Shown here one piece after another: positions 12,901 to 25,030 of a stretch of DNA of 64,000 nt. Under the pieces are notes generated by a model. That model saw nothing but the letters and a program-made list of their open reading frames with translations. It ran no database searches and was not told the DNA's origin. This DNA comes from Epichloe hybrida. Its lineage: Eukaryota > Ascomycota > Sordariomycetes > Hypocreales > Clavicipitaceae. Where the stretch lies: assembly GCA_019022495.1 (NCBI GenBank), contig JAFEKR010000006.1, positions 2,418,001 to 2,482,000 on the forward strand, given 5' to 3'. Numbering within the stretch: the first letter of the stretch is position 1; every line of letters starts with the position of its first letter. A program made the position numbers and the translations under genes.

Positions 12901-15100
12901 AGGATAATTCTAAACGGAGTTAGCACTTTAATTAATCTAAGTGCCTTAATTAGTTCTCTAGGGCTGAATTTAATCTTTGCCTTCCTAGTATCTAACTTAT
13001 TAAGCGTGATAGTTAGTATTACACTTTATAGAGCTAAGAATTAAGGGTGGCCTACTAACAAATATCCCGTAGCACTTATGTTAGCTATAATGCCTTTAAA
13101 GGTTCTAGATAAATATTATCCTTTAAGTGTAAATGCGGTTAGTGCCTTATCTAGTTCCTGAAGATTAAATGGATCCTTCTTAACTAGAGCATAAGTTATT
13201 ACTTTACTAGTAAGAATCTTAGTGGTTACACGGCTATTGTAGGTAGTCCTATGTGTGAAGAAGCTCGTGGGCACTTAGCTATTATTATCTTCTTTGCTAA
13301 AACCAAGTTCTATTAGGTATTAGTTAATATTATTATCCTTAGCTAATTCGGGATTATCATCGCCTTTATACTATGTTAGGAATGTATTATATAAAGAAGC
13401 TATTGAGTCTGTGCGAGAGTAATTCTTAAATCGTTAGAATGCCTTCTTCTAGTCCTTATCTAAGTGTTTAGTTAACTAATAACCTTCTTTGCTATATATA
13501 TAACACTTTTTTGAGCGTTAAGGCTTGCTCTTTGATGAAGATTAACTATACTAGGCTTCCTTGCCTTTTCTATTGTACTTATGGTTAGTCTAAAAGTGTT
13601 CCTTAGTGCTAGCTTCTATAGGGAACTGCTGCTAATTAATTAAAGCTTTAGATTTGCTAATTAACATTCTTATCCGTTCGCAAAAGCGTTAGAGGTTAAT
13701 AGGAGGATTAATGATGCAGGCCCTACATTCCGGGATTCCTTTGTAGGTATTTAGAATCTAACTGCGGAGGTCTAATTCCGACTGGGATCTATACGGATTT
13801 GCCCTTTGGAGATTTGAAAGCTTTGTTATAAGGTCTTTAAAGCACTTAATCTTTGATTTACTAGGGTTCTCTTAGATAATCATAAGTAGTTATAATCTTC
13901 CCTATAACAAATAGTTCTTTTAATGTGTATTATCTGTCTTAAACTTCTGCCTAATCCTATAGATAAGAGTTAGGAGATCTTAGGGGTCTCCTTAGCCTAA
14001 AAGGTTCTCTAAGAAGTACTATAGAGGTCTTTCTTTTAGTATAAACTTAAAACCATAGCCTAACTATTCTTATGTAATCCCTAGTATCTTATACTTTCTT
14101 TAATAAGTTAAGAGCTTAATATTAAGAATATTATACTCCTTAGTGCTATACTTAATACTCTTATTACTATAGAATTTATTAAGATTAAGTAGTTACTTTA
14201 ATAAGGGTTAGCCTATCTCCTAAGGGGGAACAGGGATGATTAAATCTTGTGAAAGAGGTGCTATAGTTCTGGACTATAGAGGGGGATTATAGTGCCTTAT
14301 TATAGGAGGGGAAATAAGGGGGGTCTAGGGTTATGGTTAAGGGCTTATAATAAGGGGATTGCCTTTACTATCATGCCTTTGCCTTATACTTAGTATACTT
14401 AGGGATTAGTGTAATAGAATTTAGAAATAGAATAGGAGTAATTATGGTGGTTAAGGGGATTAGGGATAACGTAAAGTAATTAGTTACTTTAGTTAATCTC
14501 TAAAAGAAGGGATACTAATAGGAAGGAGGTCTTTATAGAAGTCCTTCTTTACTATTTATCTCTTAAAGGGGGAATACTTCCTAGTAACTTCCTGTATTTC
14601 TTCTTCTTTCTAGTTATGAAATCTATTGTGGTTAATAACATCTTTAAGTAAGACTACTATCTTATGGTGACTCTATAGGTCTATGTAAACACCGCTAAAG
14701 AAGAGAAAGTCTTAAAGACTCTTTATAGCTTTAGGATTTACTACTTAGAATATTTCTTATTTCTATCCTCTAAAGTTATTACTAAAGATAGTAAATAGGG
14801 TTTATAGGTATAGGTTCTTATATTCGTAGGTTGCTTTCTTAATAAGAATCTAGGCTATGAGTTCTTTAGGGGTGGTGTTTGCTTTAAGATTAAATGATTC
14901 CTTATTCTCTAGTGCTTGTTACGTAATGTATTAGTGTAAATCAGGGGATATGTAGTTAAGGAGGTAAGATGTAACTTATGGATTAGCTCCTCTTCTAGTA
15001 TCCTTAGGGGGGAAGGTGTATTTATGATTAGAGGGAATGTCTTAGGCTCTAGATCCCTCTAGTTAATCTTAATGTTTTACTATAATGTTAGTGGTAGATA
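9955..15100 (-). pseudogene. Copia-II gag-pol, RIP-degraded
   Basis: Read on the minus strand it gives copia gag, integrase, RT and RNase H, ending with the NNNLANVFTKALLNKAF block (about 10,020-10,080). The RT catalytic motif is TDN (10,911-10,919): one Asp kept, the second changed to Asn. The integrase Glu is Lys (12,219-12,221) and is followed by a stop where Arg/Trp is expected. Protein similarity to Copia-I is clear throughout. The gag start is not determined; 14,600-15,500 is AT-rich and only weakly coding-like. The element is non-functional. Confidence 0.85.
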
Positions 15101-15510
15101 GGGGGGTAAGGGAAATAGAGAATTATTAGAAGTCTAAAGGATTATAAGTGAAGCTATTATCTTTGTTCCTTAGTGGGTTTAATTAAATAATTAAGGATAG
15201 GTTAGGTTAGTTACTAACTAGGCCTTAATTATTTAATAAACACGCTTCTAAGGGTTTGTTCGCGTAATAGACGCGCTAATTAAATAAATAAAGATAGGTT
15301 AGGTTAGTTACTAACTAGGCCTTAATTAAGTTAATAAGCTTAGATTTAGTATAGAGCTAGTTATAGTTACTTAAGGTAAAAGGAGAGCTAGATTATACTT
15401 TTTCCTTAGCATATTTAGTATCTTAGAGTAGCACTTCCTCTTTTATAAGGCAAGTCCTTAATACTAATACCTCTTCTATAAACCTTGCTAATCTGTGGTA
15501 TCTATAGAGA

Positions 15511-15524
15511 TAACTACTAATTAG
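15511..15524 (-). promoter_or_regulatory. Copia-II candidate primer-binding site
   Basis: CTAATTAGTAGTTA on the minus strand directly follows the 5' LTR and is identical at the same place in Copia-III (23,304-23,317). RIP has probably altered it, so I do not assign the primer tRNA. Confidence 0.5.
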
Positions 15525-15820
15525 TGTTAGTATCTATAGGATACTATTAACCTACGCGTAGGGTTTTTAGGGTAGACTAAAGTGTATGTAATTATTATAT
15601 ATTCTAGTTTATTAAAGCAAGCAAAAGAGGGATTAAATAGAAGCAAAGAGGGTGCGCTATTTATCATAGGAAAAGAGGCCTTAATTAAGGTCATCGGCGA
15701 AGAGGCCACATATGCTAACTCCGATCGCGGCGCGGTCAGGCTAGACATGTGGGTCCGCGATGCAACGCGCCCACCCAATCAGAGGCGCGCACCCTTGTTA
15801 ATATCATGCTTGTTCTAACA
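15525..15820 (-). repeat. Copia-II 5' LTR (right)
   Basis: 296 bp, TGTTAG...CTAACA, partner of 9,445-9,740 and followed by TSD TAATT (15,821-15,825). Its distal end keeps more C and G (for example CCCACCCAATCAGAGG) than the left copy, so the two LTRs were mutated independently. Confidence 0.92.
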
Positions 15821-15825
15821 TAATT

Positions 15826-16570
15826 ATAAAAAAAAGAAGTTAACCTTAATTATATCTTTAGTAATATTTTTTTACTATAGTTATATAATTAAAAGTGGGT
15901 CCTATTATATAATGAATATTTATAATGTATATAGTAAGGAAATTAAGTAATTATATAATTATAATTTTGATTTTATAAGTTAAAGTAAGTCCTAATATAT
16001 TTTAAATCTCTTATTAATAATTTATAATATACTTAAATTTACTTATATATAATTAAAAAAGAGGGGGAGGATATCCACATATTTTATCCAATCATTAAGG
16101 TTATAAGGTACTAGAAGTTAAACCTTAGGCCTTTTATACCTTAACTCAAATTTCAAATTATTTTCAATATATTTCATAAATTTAACCCACTTAACCACAC
16201 TAGGGGAATGTGCATTTTTGGATTCCTATTATAAAAAAAGGCTTTACTTAAGTATATAAAGCTATACTTTTAAGCCTTTAAAAAACACTTAAATCTAGTA
16301 TAATAAGTTTAAATAAAGGTTAATCTCTTTTATTCTTTTTTTATATATAAAGAATATATTTATATATATTATAAGAAGGTTAGTTACTTATTAATAAATT
16401 TTACTAATATTCTATATATTTTTAAAGCTTAATATAATTTATAAAATCTTATACTAAATTTTTAAAAAATATTTAAAAATTATCTTAAAGCTATATACCT
16501 TAGTTAAACTAAACTTAAGAATATATATAAATACTTTATAAATACTTTCAATGTAGTATTAGTAAAAATA
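15826..16570. other. AT-rich non-coding stretch with a RIP-poor island
   Basis: Mostly A/T with no coding signal. Between about 16,070 and 16,240 the sequence keeps TCA, CAA, TTG and CAT trinucleotides (for example GTGCATTTTTGG) that are rare around it. No gene or known motif is recognised. Confidence 0.5.
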
Positions 16571-16818
16571 TCTTAGCTTATCTTAGCTTATCTTAGCTTA
16601 TCTTAGCTTATCTTAGCTTATCTTAGCTTATCTTAGCTTATCTTAGCTTATCTTAGCTTATCTTAGCTTATCTTAGCTTATCTTAGCTTATCTTAGCTTA
16701 TCTTAGCTTATCTTAGCTTATCTTAGCTTATCTTAGCTTATCTTAGCTTATCTTAAGCTTATCTAAGCTTATCTATATCTAAGCCTATCTAAGCTTATAA
16801 TAGCTTATCTTAGCTTAT
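16571..16818 (+). repeat. 10-bp satellite array, left block
   Basis: TCTTAGCTTA is repeated 18 times without error (16,571-16,750), followed by degenerate units (AAGCTTATCT, TAGCTTAT) up to the Copia-III LTR. The array resumes on the other side of Copia-III. The last five bases, CTTAT (16,814-16,818), are the left TSD of that element. Confidence 0.95.
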
Positions 16819-17074
16819 TATTAGATTCACCAAGGTCCTACGCAAGTAATAAATCCCATATAATTAAAGTTAATAATAGTTAGTTAGCTAGCTAGGAAAG
16901 AGGGAGAAGAGAGGGAAAGTTTAGATACTAGAAAAGTAAGCAAAATCCGTATGTAAGGTAAAAGAGAGGGTAGCGAATTAATGTAGCTAATTATATTACG
17001 TGTATTACGCTAGACCTATAATTAGTCTAGTCTTTAGCTATGATTAAACTAATAAAGATCCGAAGGAATTAACA
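16819..17074 (-). repeat. Copia-III 3' LTR (left)
   Basis: 256 bp from TATTAGATTCAC (TGTTGG in the partner) to GGAATTAACA. Differences from 23,318-23,573 are mostly transitions, with TA here for CG or CA there (ATTACGTGTATTACG against ATCGCGTGCATCGCG). The internal sequence then opens with the reverse of the polypurine tract (17,075-17,100). Confidence 0.9.
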
Positions 17075-17279
17075 CTAGTAATCTCTCTTTTTCCTTTATA
17101 GCTAAAGAGCTTAAAAACGTAATAAAAATCAGATTAAAGGAAAGTGTATATAAGTGAATCCCTTAATAGGAATTCGCTGTCCTAATTAGCTATTATAGTA
17201 TTAGTTAATTAAATTAATCTATTATTCCTTACCTAAGCTCCTATTTCCTAATATTACAGGTCTCTTTACCTATCCTTTC

Positions 17280-20200
17280 ACATAAATTATTAATTTATTT
17301 AAATTAATTAAAGAGGAAAGTAATAAATTTAGTAATGCTTTTGTTATTATATCCGCTAGATTGTTATTGCTATTAATTTACGTTACTTTATAGATCTTAT
17401 GCCTCTTATATAATTAATAAAGAGCTATAATATTAATTATTAGTCTTTTCTCCTTTATAGTTCCTAGCTTTATAAGATATTTATATAATAAAAAAGAGTT
17501 AGTATAGAGAATTATAAGGATCCAAGGTATCTTTAATTAATCTGTGATCTAATAGAGAGTTATAGAAATCACGTAGGTAATATCTGCGCCTTAAACTATA
17601 CTATATAACTTAGAGGTAAGCGCACTATAGGTAACTTACTTGCTCTTTATTAAACTATATGTAATAATATTACCTTTTATAATAAAGGTATTATTATCTT
17701 GTATTATCTTATTACTAATCACAATTACGTACCTAATCTATAAGCTTAAATCCTTGTTATTAGCAAGCAATCTATTTACAAACACAAAGAGCTTTGCTTT
17801 CTTAAGGACTAAAGGAATGTATTATAGTCTATGTTATTAATTCTTAATTTGCTATTTAAGGTGTTTATTAAGATATATAATATCTTTTGTAAAGGGCTCT
17901 TAGTGTTAAGCTATAATTAATAGGTTGTACGAAGCTTCTAGTTAATATATAGTTATGATGTAGCTCCCTTAGGCTTATTATTTTACGTAATCTTACTTTA
18001 CTATTAGGGATTAAGGATTAACTTCCTTGATCTTCTGACTTTAACCTTTCTAGGTTAAGATTAGCAAATTATTAGTGTTCTAGGTTAAGATATAACTATT
18101 AAAGATAAGGGGATTCTTAGCAGTTAATTATTACTTCTCTTTAGCTATAAAGTTAGCCTTCTAGAGCTCTTTCTTTTCTTTTTAGAAGAAGTTATTATTA
18201 CTTAGGCCTAATGTATTATTAGTTTGTATTCTAATAATACTAAGGAGGTTCTTATTATTTAGGGCAGTAATTAATAAGTAGGGGTTATAAGTTAAGGTTA
18301 TTATATTAAGGTTATCCTTATAGTAATAGAAGTATATTACCTACTAGTAGGTTCTAGCCTTTATAATCCTATAAAGAGGTTTAATTAATTTAATTACAGT
18401 CCCTTCTAGGAAGAGGTGTGTAATCTACTTTAGGATTCTCATAATAATTAGCCTTATTAGTATTATGTGTGATTAAGTGTAGGGTTGCGTGATATTACGA
18501 ATCCAAAGGTAAATGCCTCTTCTTCTTAATAATAGAGCAATAGCTATGATTAGTTATTAGCTTACTTATTGTATTATTAGCGATTGCGTTAGGATAAATT
18601 CCTTTCCTTTGTTATTATAGCCTTGTATAATAAGGCGAGATTTCTTATATAGCAAGTCCGTTCCTTTGCCTTTAATCTCTCTGACTATATAAGAATCAAA
18701 GATTCTATAACCTCTATGCTTTGCTAGGTTAAATTTAATAAATTTAAATATATTATAAGCTTGTAAAGCGTTAATCTTAGCTTAATTAGACTACTTAAAG
18801 GGTTTTCCTAGGGTTATAATCCTTCCTTCTTAGCGGAGTTAAAGAGTAAGGTTTTAATTAGCCTCTTCCTTTACTATAAGAAATACTATGCTTAGTATCC
18901 CTTTAGTTATAACCTCTTAAATAAAGGCCTCCTCCTAATCTTTATTTATAAGTATATAGAGCTAAATTAGGCTAATGTTTTTCTTAGGGCTATAAGGTTT
19001 TCTTTTCCTTACTTTTGTTTCTTTAAGGTAAGGTAATAAGTCTTTAACTTAATAGCTTCCCCTTAGGGCTATTTAGGCTTTATAAGCCTCTTTATTAGAC
19101 TCTCCTATACTTATGAATTACACTATAAGGGCCTTTCTTAGTCTCCCTTACTTTCTCTTAGCTAGTGCTTATAGCTTTTTATTATTTTCTATTATAAAGT
19201 CTCTTTTATTAGTAGTAGTTAGTTATATAGCTCCTTCTTCCTTTATATTATTTAGCTATTACTCTAGTGAATTATAAGGCTTTATCTCCTGCTACTCTAG
19301 CCCCTTTATAGTATATAGGTCTTTATAATAGGGCTTTACTACTATAGAATAAAACTTTACTAGGCTATAGGGTATATTAATAGTATAGGTCTCTCTATTA
19401 GTAGTAAGTAGCTTATATAGGCTATGCTAGCTACCTTTCTCTCTTTACATGCGTATATTAGTTTATAGAGGTAACTAATGTATAGGTGCTATATTAGGAC
19501 TATTCTAGGCTCTGAGGGTATTATAGACCTGCTATGAAGCTAGAAAATGTTAGACTTTATTAGTTACCTTATAAATTACTTTAGTATATTAAATAATAAA
19601 GACGCTTAGTGGTAACTTATTTATTATTTATAGGTAGCCTCTAAAGACTAGCATGGTTAGGATAATACTATTTAGGCTTATAGAGTTATTAATTACCTTA
19701 ATAGCTATTTAGAGATGTTATTCTAGCGCAAGCTCTGTTCTAATTAAGTCTATAATAATATTATAGGCTTAGCGTAGAGGTCTGTGATATCTCTTAACCT
19801 TTCTAATGCTATTATAGGCTTTAATTAGTATCTTACTAGTTTTAATTAATATTAATCAAGCATAATGCCTGAATTTAGCGGAAGTGAAGTCGTTACTAGC
19901 ATTGTGGATAATCTAATCTAGGGGTCTAAGATAAGTATTAATCTAATATTCGCGGATTACATTCTAGATGTCTTAAGCCTTCTGCTTCTTTAGATTAAGG
20001 AACTAGGCTACTTATAACGAGGTTGCTAAATTAATAATGTAAAGCACTAGTTAGCTATTAATTTGCACGATATTAACAATGATCTCGTAGTTAAATTCGT
20101 GATTATCCTTGATTATGAATTTGAATTAGCTAGGGGCCTTTCTATGTATTTAGTAATAGTAGTAGACTTTAGTTAATTTCTTAATTACTTAGTGTTTAAC

Positions 20201-22500
20201 TTTATAACTAGCTTAGTAAAGGATCTTTGTAAGCTATTAAACAGAAGGGTAACTAAGTTAATAATGTAATTAATAGATATCTCCTTCTAAAAGGTAGAAG
20301 GTAACTGTCTCTATTGCCTCTAGTAACCACTAAGGATGTCCCTATTATTACATAATAGGTATAGTTTTATTGCCTTAGATAAGCACGTTAGCGAGGTTAT
20401 TAATCTTGACTTATATCTTATCTATATTAGTGATTAAGAAGAGAAAAGGGGTAGCTATGTTAAGAATGTAAAATTTAAGCTCTCTAAGCTCCGTAGGCAC
20501 ACAAAGGATTCCTTTTGTAACTACTAATCTAGCGCTAAATATAATAATTTAGGGTTTGCAAGGGATTACTCTTAATAAAGGTATTAATCTTAATAAAGCC
20601 TTTACTTATGCCTCTCCTATACTTAATTTCCCTGTGGCGCTAGTATTAGGCATAATTCCTCTAAAGACCTTTTCGGAATAGTGTTCTTTAGAGACGTAAT
20701 AGATTAAGCCTTTATTATACTCTTATAGCTTATAGAGTTCTTATTTAAGGAATGCGTGTTAAAAAGCTTAATTATTTAAGGTCACTAGGATATTAATATT
20801 AGTGGCGTTATGGTTAGTCTATGGTCTAGAATAGAAGAATTATATAATACTTAGATATGCTATTAATAGTAGCTTCTTAATATTATTGTTATCTTTAGCT
20901 TTTATGTAAGCTATAAGATATACTTCCTAATTCTTACCTAAGCCTTTATTAGGCTTATTATTATCCTACCCTTTATAAGAGGTAAGGAATACCTAGAATC
21001 TCTTCTCTAAAGGGGGTGTATAATATGTTTTACTAGCCTACTAGTAGTCTTTCTCCTTTTAATGCTCTTTAGTAAAGTGATTAGAAGACTAGTAGCTACT
21101 TTTACTATATATAAAGCAGTGCTTAGTGCTTAGCCTAGGGCTTTACCTGTAATAGCTTCCTCTACTATAGGATTATTATTTATACTAATAATTAGTAAAT
21201 ATAGCCTCTAGAGGGTCTCCTTATTAGTACTAAAGGTATTAGGAGAACTTCTTATTTAATTTCGTAATAGTGATTACCTTATGGAGGTCTTTAGTAAGAC
21301 TCTTAAAGCCTATGGAGTATATATATTCCACTATCTAATACTTAGGCACACTAGCTATAGTGTTTAAGGCTTACTTATAGAGTTTAGTATTTACTGTCTT
21401 AGTAAAGTATAGGCCTTTATGGATTTTCTTAAGGGTTAATAATATAATCTTAAGGTAATTAAGCTTGCTTTTATTAGGGTTCTTCTTAATTATGCTCTTT
21501 AGTATTATATTACTTTATTTATAATAATAGAATTACTAGTTACTTTCTGTCTTAAAGCGTTAATAAATATGAGTAATTATCTCTTTATAGGAATAGTTAT
21601 TCCTAAAGAGGTAATTAAGGTAGTATTATTTAGTATTACTTATTAATATAATAGGGAAAGCCTTCTAATAATATGTTTAGGGAAGGTTAATTCTATTACA
21701 CTTATTTTTAAAGAGCGTGATCTTTAGCGTTAAGAAGTTATATAGCTTTTTACTATAGTAGTTACTATCCTTATATATCTTTATAAGCTCTGAGATTTTC
21801 TTTGTGATCTAATCCTTAGAGAGGAGTTACTATAAAGGCATAATTTGTTATGAATAATAGTTCACTAGTTATTCTTAATAATAATTGTCTAGGTAAAGCT
21901 ATTAGTATAGTAGGGATTATTATAGGGGTTTGTGTGAGGGTTTAAGTAATCTCTAGGGTTAGGGAAGGTTAATTTCTAGGGTAGGTTGTTAGGGCTATTG
22001 ATATTAAGGCTTTAGGGGTTTAGAAGATTGTAGTCTTTCTTGTAATCTTTCTTATAACCAAAGGGGTATTAAGGTTTAATAAAGCACTTCCTTAAGCAAT
22101 ACTAGGATTAAATATCCTAGGCCTTACCTAACAAGGACGCCGTAATCTTGTAAAGAATTACATAATTCTCTGATAATATCCTTGGATACCCTTTTGAAGG
22201 TGTCTTTAGACTAGCCTTCGAAGTCTTCTTAGAATAATTCCTATAGGTTATTATCTCTTTATCCTTAATGCTTACTAAGGTTAATAAATCTTGTAATTTG
22301 GTTATTAAGCTTAAGCTATGTAGTAGTGTCTGGATCTAGCTTAATAGATTCTTTCTAGTTATGTAAGAAGTTATAAGTAAGCTATTAAAGGCATGGGGGT
22401 AATTTATGCCTTTAAGGTCTTTTAGGGGTGATAATTAGAGCCTTGCTATTACTAGTAGCCCTTCCTCTTATAGAAGGTCTAGATTCCTTTACTATCTTTA
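17280..22500 (-). pseudogene. Copia-III gag-pol, RIP-degraded
   Basis: Minus-strand reading gives copia RNase H (SNNNLADIITKALLNLL near 17,310-17,370), RT, integrase and gag. The RT catalytic pair is Asn-Asn (18,215-18,220). The integrase block SIRKVKRYHRPLR near 19,795-19,835 has Lys where the catalytic Glu belongs, the same change as in Copia-I and -II. Many TAA/TAG stops. The open frame at 17,640-17,840 on + is an accidental shadow. Confidence 0.85.
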
Positions 22501-22559
22501 ACTATAAAAGGAATATTTAAGCTATTGTTCTTTGTTACTAATTAAGCTCCTGTTTTTGC

Positions 22560-22900
22560 CTGTTACTGTTGTAAGGGTTTTTTTTTACTTTTTAGGAGCG
22601 TTATTGCTCTAATAAAATTAGAAGATTATGAAAACAGGGAAAACATAATAAAAGAAAAGCAGTAAAAGTAGTAATAGGAATAAATCAATAGGGACAAAGA
22701 AAATAATAGGAGTACTAAAAGTAACTAAAAGTAACAAGAAGAATAACAAGGAATTAATAGGAATTAATAGGAATTACCCTTTCCGTTTTTTATAAAAAGG
22801 AGGGGAGAAAGTAATCTCTCTTTCTTACTAATAAGTATAGGGCAAATAGCACTAATAATAAAGGGGGCAAAAAAAAACAAGCCGTAGATGCTTATACAAA
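22560..22900. other. A-rich RIP-poor stretch inside Copia-III
   Basis: Keeps many CA and TG dinucleotides and long A and T runs, and has GGAATTAATAG-type short repeats near 22,750-22,780. It lies in the 5' part of Copia-III, upstream of recognisable gag, and could be untranslated leader or a separate small insertion. No protein is seen in it. Confidence 0.4.
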
Positions 22901-23303
22901 CAGATTAAAGGTCTGTTAGATAAAGGGAATATTTATAGAGGGGTTATAGATATATTAGCTAGCTTAGCTAAGGTTATTTAACGTTAGGTTTGAAATAAAT
23001 GCCTTATAGCAATAGATTTAGTTATTTAGTTAGTTTTCTTATAATAGATAATAGAATTAATAATTAATAATAATATCCCAGATAGATATAATGAAGTTAT
23101 ATCCCTAAGCCTAAGGGTTAATAGATTAATTCCTTAGAAGCCTAACAAGCCCGTAACTAGGATTCTAGTCTCTTCCTTTAGCACACTTATATAGTCGTAC
23201 CTCTCTACTATAATAACCATTATAGTATAATAAGGGGTAGTAGTAGTAGTGTCTGCAAAAATATCTTTTCTTGTGATACCTAGCTTATCTATAGTTATAA
23301 AGT

Positions 23304-23317
23304 TAACTACTAATTAG
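23304..23317 (-). promoter_or_regulatory. Copia-III candidate primer-binding site
   Basis: CTAATTAGTAGTTA on the minus strand directly after the 5' LTR, identical in sequence and position to the candidate PBS of Copia-II. Confidence 0.5.
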
Positions 23318-23573
23318 TGTTGGATTTACTAAGGTCCTGCGTAGGTAATAAATCCCGTATAATTAAAGTTAATAATAGTTAGTTAGCTAGCTAGGAAAGA
23401 GAGAGAAGAGAGGGAAAGTCTAGATGCTAGAAAAGTAAGCGAAATCCGTATGTGGGGTAAAAGAGGGGGTGGCGAATTAATGCAGCCAATCATATCGCGT
23501 GCATCGCGCTAGACCTATAATTGGTCTGGTCTTTGGCCACGATTAAACCGATGAAGATCCGAAGGAATCAACA
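23318..23573 (-). repeat. Copia-III 5' LTR (right)
   Basis: 256 bp, TGTTGGATTTAC...GGAATCAACA. It retains CA, TG and CG in its centre and is clearly less mutated than the left LTR. It is followed by TSD CTTAT. Confidence 0.92.
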
Positions 23574-23690
23574 CTTATAGTAACTAATCTTAGCTTATAA
23601 TAGCTTATAATAGCTTATAATAGCTTATAATAGCTTATAATAGCTTATAATAGCTTATAATAGCTTAAAATAGCTTATATATATTTTACT
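23574..23690 (+). repeat. 10-bp satellite array, right block
   Basis: TAGCTTATAA is repeated seven times exactly (23,591-23,660), then decays. The monomer is a variant of the left block's TCTTAGCTTA (TCTTAGCTTA against TAATAGCTTA in the same register). Copia-III split one array. Confidence 0.9.
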
Positions 23691-24357
23691 TATATTACTT
23701 ATATAACTTATATAACTTAAAATATTATTAGTATTAAAGTTTAATTAAAAATAAATAAGTAATAATTTAATAAAATATAAGTATAAGTATAAATAAGTAA
23801 ATTACTATAAAAAAAGCTAAACTCTATAATTATTTAGTATTTTAAAGTTTTTTTAAATATTAATAAAATAAAATTACTTTCTTTTTTATGTTTTTTAATA
23901 TTATAAATTTATAATAATACTAATTATAATAATTATAGTATATAAAATAAAAGTAAATCCTAGTATTATATTTAAAAGTTAGTTAAAATAATTATAAGAA
24001 AGCTTATAAAAGTTATTATTATATATAAAATAAAAACCTTTGCATAAACTTCTACACTGCTCTAAAGGTCTGGAATTGCCTCTAAAATACAAACTATATT
24101 AATATTTGAATTTCTTACCTCTATTTACCCCCCCCTATAATATTATATTATAATAAAGCTAGTAGTAAGAGTGTAAATATGCTAATAGTAATTAATATAG
24201 GAGAAAGGGAGCTAGTATAAAGCTACTACTACCTAAACATAGGAATAGGATAGTTTAATATTTAGAGCAGTAAGAATAACCCTATAATAGACTGGATCTA
24301 ATTTAAATATCTAGATAATATAAAATACTATAATAAAATCATAAGCCTTATCCTTTA
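23691..24357. other. AT-rich stretch without genes
   Basis: Nearly pure A/T to about 24,040. A short RIP-poor piece (24,040-24,130, ending in a C8 run) follows, then RIP-altered sequence up to the G2 LTR. No coding or RNA signal was recognised. Confidence 0.5.
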
Positions 24358-24557
24358 TGAGGCCCTACTTATAACACTAGCGTGCTAGCGCACCACTAGG
24401 CAAGCGTATTACGCCCTAGGGCTAAGTTTACGTAACACTAGTAAGTTACTAGCTATAAGTTAGTAACTTATATATATAACACACTTAGACCTAGTAAGCT
24501 TTAGTTAATATATAAACACCCCTATACCTCTTACTTAGCTATCCCTTTATTCTTATA
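24358..24557 (+). repeat. G2 5' LTR (gypsy G-family)
   Basis: 200 bp, TGAGGCCC...TTCTTATA; the final TA is probably a RIP-altered CA. Related LTRs: 26,618-26,806 (-), 45,015-45,203 (-), 56,222-56,421 (-), 61,958-62,157 (+). The following sequence ATTCTAAAGCTTCTC is shared with the internal side of the G1 and G3 5' LTRs, which fixes this as a 5' LTR. Confidence 0.85.
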
Positions 24558-25030
24558 ATTCTAAAGCTTCTCTTACTAGCTACCTAAGAGTAATATAAGA
24601 GAGAGAATAACCTAATTTACTAGAACTATACTATATATTACTTAGAATTAGCTAGATAATAGTAATACTATAGCTAGGGATATACTATATTTTATAACCT
24701 TATTTAAAGCTATACTCTTTACTATAGTAATAAAAAAGGTAGTAGTTAAGGAGTAAATTACTTAGCTTAAGTAACTTAAGAAACTATAGAATTAAGAAAA
24801 AAAGCTTACTAACTTAATATAATCTTATAAAAAACTAGTAAAAAAAAGATAAAAGGATAGTTTATCCTTAAGCCTTAGTAACTAAGAAGTTAAGGTTTAA
24901 AATATTATAAAACTCTAATACCTTATAAACTTATAAAAGTATAAGATATAGCTTAATAACCTTAACTATACCTTTAAGGAGGTAAAGAAAAAGTATTACT
25001 AGGATAACTAAAAGATTCTCTTTATACTTA

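Larger units (their letters stand above)
9445..15820 (-). mobile_element. Copia-II, complete Ty1/copia retrotransposon
   Basis: A 6,376-bp element with 296-bp LTRs (TGTTAG...TAACA) and 5-bp TSD TAATT. The internal part is on the minus strand: its 5' LTR is the right one (15,525-15,820), with a candidate PBS at 15,511-15,524 and the polypurine tract at 9,741-9,765. It is structurally intact but its genes are inactivated by RIP. It is the best template for the copia family here and shows that Copia-I lacks about 1.7 kb of 5' sequence. Confidence 0.92.
16819..23573 (-). mobile_element. Copia-III, complete Ty1/copia element inserted in the satellite
   Basis: A 6,755-bp element with 256-bp LTRs and TSD CTTAT (16,814-16,818 and 23,574-23,578). 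The duplicated target is part of the TAGCTTAT satellite. The coding strand is minus, so the right LTR is the 5' LTR. Candidate PBS and PPT are shared with Copia-II. More heavily RIP-altered than Copia-II except in its right LTR and at 22,560-22,900. Confidence 0.92.

Noticed and set aside
17640..17840. 66-codon + hydrophobic frame
   Set aside because: Antisense to Copia-III RNase H/RT; hydrophobicity comes from AT-rich codons.
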